In this document: piece by piece, positions 62,024 to 64,000 of the stretch
Position numbering within the stretch: the stretch's first letter is position 1
Layout: each line of letters begins with the position of its first letter
Source of the DNA: Lewinellaceae bacterium
Lineage (GTDB): Bacteria > Bacteroidota > Bacteroidia > Chitinophagales > Saprospiraceae
DNA: 64,000 nt
Direction: 5' to 3'
Assembly: GCA_020636355.1 (NCBI GenBank)
Contig: JACJYB010000003.1
Span: forward strand, 186,001-250,000
Translations under genes and position numbers: made by a program
Notes under the pieces: model-generated
The model's database searches: none
What the model saw: the letters and a program-made list of their open reading frames with translations, nothing else
What the model was told of the DNA's origin: nothing

Positions 62024-62776
62024 ATGACAAACCCTATGATCGATTTATCGCAAATACCTACGACAGCACCTGAAGGAGTTAAAAAAAAACAAGTTAGAAA
62101 AGAAACCAGAAGGCTTGCAAAACGACTGGCCGAATTACAATACCTGCTGTTTGCTGAAAAAAAACATGGCGTTCTGGTCGTTTTCCAGGGTATGGATACC
62201 TCAGGTAAAGACGGTGCTACCCGAAATGCCTTTCAATATTGCAGTCCCAGCGGCATGGGATGCTACTCCTTCAAAAAACCAACGGATCTTGAGTTTGCAC
62301 ATGACTTCCTCTGGCGTGTACAACAACATAGTCCTGCCAAGGGAGACATTCAGATATTTATCCGCTCGCATTACGAAGACATCCTGATTCAACGAGTTCA
62401 CTCCTGGATCAACGAAGACCGGGTTAAATCCCGGATGGACGCCATCAATGCTTATGAGACCAACCTGGCAAGCGATAACAATACGCTGGTAATAAAATTC
62501 TACATGCATCTTTCCCGGGAAAGACAAGCTGAAAAACTCCAGGAGCGACTTGATGACCCTTCCAAGCAATGGAAACACAATGCGGATGACTGGAAAGAAG
62601 CCGAATTATGGGATCAGTATCGCAAGTGCTATGAGGATGCCATCAACTGGAGCACGATCCCCTGGCATATCATTCCAGTCGATCAACGCTGGTATCGTAA
62701 CTTCTTAATTACCAAGATACTGGTCGAACGTCTGGAAGCGCTACAGATGCAATTGCCCCTCTTGCCCAAAAGCTGA
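62024..62776 (+). CDS. Polyphosphate kinase 2-family phosphotransferase
   Basis: A 250-residue PPK2 protein: Walker A GMDTSGKDGAT (56-66), CYSFKKPTDLEFAHDFLWRV, the IFIRSHYEDILI motif near Walker B, and a lid with LSRERQAEKLQERLDDPSKQWK. PPK2 enzymes move phosphate between polyphosphate and nucleotides; the GxDxSGKDG form is seen in the single-domain polyP:nucleotide class, possibly class III. Direction and substrate are not certain. It lies between DUF58 and the S4 gene, with gaps of 2-3 bp. Confidence 0.88.
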   Translation: MTNPMIDLSQIPTTAPEGVKKKQVRKETRRLAKRLAELQYLLFAEKKHGVLVVFQGMDTSGKDGATRNAFQYCSPSGMGCYSFKKPTDLEFAHDFLWRVQQHSPAKGDIQIFIRSHYEDILIQRVHSWINEDRVKSRMDAINAYETNLASDNNTLVIKFYMHLSRERQAEKLQERLDDPSKQWKHNADDWKEAELWDQYRKCYEDAINWSTIPWHIIPVDQRWYRNFLITKILVERLEALQMQLPLLPKS

Positions 62777-62778
62777 AC

Positions 62779-63165
62779 ATGGAAAAAGTCCGCATTGATA
62801 AGTGGCTTTGGGCTGTAAGGATCTTTAAAACACGAACCCAGGCTACTGATGCCTGTCGGGAAGGGAAAGTTTCCATAAACGAAACAACAGCTAAAGCTTC
62901 ATCCATGCTAACTATCCACGATCTTGTGACTGTAAAGAAAGCAGGGTTTCAGTTCCAATACAAAGTCATTCAGCTCATTGAGAAGCGGGTTGGTGCTCCA
63001 TTGGCAGCATTATGCCTTCAGGATTTAACCCCGCCCGAAGAACTCCATAAGTTTGAACACTGGTATTCTGTAAAAAATCTTCATGGTGAGTTCCGTCCAC
63101 GAGGCACCGGACGACCAACAAAAAAAGAACGCAGAGACATCGACAAGCTGAAAACGGACGATTAG
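62779..63165 (+). CDS. S4-domain RNA-binding protein (HslR-like)
   Basis: A 128-residue protein starting MEKVRIDKWLWAVRIFKTRTQATDACREG, the S4 RNA-binding fold, with a basic C-terminal tail (RPRGTGRPTKKERRDIDKL). In E. coli, HslR/Hsp15 binds stalled 50S subunits carrying nascent chains; a similar rescue role is plausible. It starts 2 bp after the PPK2 stop, so DUF58, PPK2 and this gene form a unit. Confidence 0.9.
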   Translation: MEKVRIDKWLWAVRIFKTRTQATDACREGKVSINETTAKASSMLTIHDLVTVKKAGFQFQYKVIQLIEKRVGAPLAALCLQDLTPPEELHKFEHWYSVKNLHGEFRPRGTGRPTKKERRDIDKLKTDD

Positions 63166-63275
63166 CCGCGCCAAAAGAAGGTCTTCAACAGATATTTGCA
63201 TCAATTCATCGAAAATTGCTTACTGGATTGAATTGCATCCTATTATATAGCTGTTAAATCAATACAATCACAATC

Positions 63276-63803
63276 ATGAAGCAAACAATTCTTGCACTGC
63301 TGGCTGTAATTTCGTTAGGTTCTTGCCAGATCACGACCTGTGGTGTCAACAAGGAACAATTTCTTGACAATTACGAACGATTTGTAGCATCCGTCAATGA
63401 CAGGGATCTGTCTTACCGGTCTGAAGATTGGAAAGCCCTGGATGAGAAATACAAAAAATTCACCAAGGAGTGCTACCCGGAATACCGTGATCAGATGACT
63501 CAGGATGAAAAGGAACGATACTATGGAGCATCGATCAAGTATTACGCCTACAAATACGGTAAGAGTTTCAAGAAATTGTCTGAAAATGAGGGCGAAGCAC
63601 TAGTAAATGCATTGGAAAATGAACTAGATGACGCTTTTGATGGTTTTGGAGATAAGATTGATGCTTTTGCAAAGAAGTTGGAAGAGAGTATCGATAAGGA
63701 TAAAATACAAGATGCCGCAGATCGCTTCAGCCAGTTCATGGAAGATTTGGCTGATGATATTGAGAAGGCGGTCGATGACCACGATAAAAAGAGAAATAGA
63801 TAA
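63276..63803 (+). CDS. Small helical lipoprotein, DUF6565-like
   Basis: A 175-residue lipoprotein: MKQTILALLAVISLGSCQ with the lipidated Cys17. The mature part is strongly charged and helical, with KYKKFTKECYPEYRDQMTQDEK in the middle and a long C-terminal helix of D/E/K heptads (about 115-170) that may form a coiled coil. It resembles DUF6565-type lipoproteins of Bacteroidota; the function is unknown. It ends at a terminator-like hairpin. Confidence 0.7.
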   Translation: MKQTILALLAVISLGSCQITTCGVNKEQFLDNYERFVASVNDRDLSYRSEDWKALDEKYKKFTKECYPEYRDQMTQDEKERYYGASIKYYAYKYGKSFKKLSENEGEALVNALENELDDAFDGFGDKIDAFAKKLEESIDKDKIQDAADRFSQFMEDLADDIEKAVDDHDKKRNR

Positions 63804-63822
63804 TTCGGTTGTTCCATTTTGC

Positions 63823-63866
63823 AGCGGTCGCATAGAGAGTTTACTCCACTAGCGACCGTTCTTTTT
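63823..63866 (+). terminator. Probable terminator after the small lipoprotein gene
   Basis: AGCGGTCGC (63823-63831) pairs with GCGACCGTT (63852-63860), with one G-U pair, around a 20-nt loop that can itself fold (GAGT/ACTC). TTCTTTTT-type sequence follows. The convergent gene ends 10 bp beyond. Confidence 0.65.
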
Positions 63867-63876
63867 GAGGACCATA

Positions 63877-64000
63877 CTATTTCTGAAACTTCAGGGCGAC
63901 CTGCTTCTCTTTTGATCCCGGGGTATACTGATAAAAGCCCTCCCCGGTTTTCACACCCAATTTGCCTGCATTCACCATATTAACCAACAAGGGCGAGGGT
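63877..64000 (-). CDS. 3-hydroxyacyl-CoA dehydrogenase, C-terminal end only
   Basis: On the minus strand 40 codons lead to a TAG at 63877-63879, and the gene continues beyond the window. The visible end reads PLLVNMVNAGKLGVKTGEGF followed by YQY, which matches the end of the C-terminal domain of 3-hydroxybutyryl/3-hydroxyacyl-CoA dehydrogenases (GKLGxKTGxGFYxY). It is a fatty-acid or butyrate-type beta-oxidation step. The NAD domain is not visible. Confidence 0.85.
   Translation of the reverse strand, partial: PSPLLVNMVNAGKLGVKTGEGFYQYTPGSKEKQVALKFQK

Noticed and set aside
1..64000. Mobile elements, CRISPR arrays, tRNA and rRNA genes
   Set aside because: I saw no transposase or integrase motifs, no short regularly spaced direct repeats other than those listed, and no cloverleaf or rRNA-like sequence. 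A dedicated tRNA search was not possible.

Overview
The window is a chromosomal stretch of a Bacteroidota bacterium, most likely a member of the Saprospiria. Four large secreted proteins end in type IX secretion (T9SS) type A sorting domains. There is a TonB-dependent receptor with an N-terminal carboxypeptidase-regulatory-like domain, DUF3810, DUF4249-like and DUF2142 proteins, a Bacteroidota-type ketol-acid reductoisomerase, few Shine-Dalgarno sites, and promoter elements resembling TAnnTTTG. I see no rRNA, tRNA, CRISPR array, integrase or insertion sequence; the segment looks like stable chromosome. The species assignment is inference.

Layout. 1-5 kb: end of a cupin gene, a Cys/Met-type PLP enzyme, a solitary reductive-dehalogenase-like Fe-S protein, and a translationally coupled minus-strand group rimO / small membrane protein / msrB. 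5.0-12.3 kb: a beta-barrel-like protein, then the complete isoleucine/valine operon ilvD-ilvB-ilvN-ilvC-ilvA. It is preceded by a textbook transcription attenuator: a 20-residue Ile/Val-rich leader peptide, a 9-bp antiterminator and a 12-bp terminator hairpin with a U-tract. 12.3-16.1 kb (minus): a TrmH-type methyltransferase, a GT39-like membrane glycosyltransferase and pyrG.

16.2-31.5 kb (plus) is the most interesting block. It encodes a 1429-residue T9SS surface protein made of three 438-residue repeats, a TonB-dependent receptor, a PiT-like phosphate permease, a T9SS phytase-like/choice-of-anchor I protein and a tandemly duplicated PhoX-like (DUF839) T9SS protein. Three of its promoters carry TTAACAT-like heptamers phased every 11 bp, the geometry of a PhoB box, and two of them have identical spacing to a shared GACTTTTGCA core. 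I propose a phosphate-starvation island for scavenging organic phosphate.

31.6-37.8 kb: a tandem pair of secreted M20D amidohydrolases, then an ECF sigma factor with a HEAT-repeat membrane partner, a DUF4097 protein and a helical-repeat protein. 37.8-50.1 kb: an SDR/AraC pair, dnaK, a DUF4249-like lipoprotein, panB-mltG-DUF2142, a lipocalin-like lipoprotein, tilS, a secreted unknown and mdh. 50.2-64 kb: a T9SS M43 metalloprotease, sucC, ribD, a thioredoxin-like protein, a HerA-like ATPase, an exported nuclease with a GNAT, an outer-membrane barrel coupled to mqnB (futalosine route to menaquinone), DUF3810, trxA, DUF58-PPK2-S4, a small lipoprotein, and the 3' end of a 3-hydroxyacyl-CoA dehydrogenase gene.

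All family assignments come from motif recognition by eye. No database search, alignment or folding program was run.
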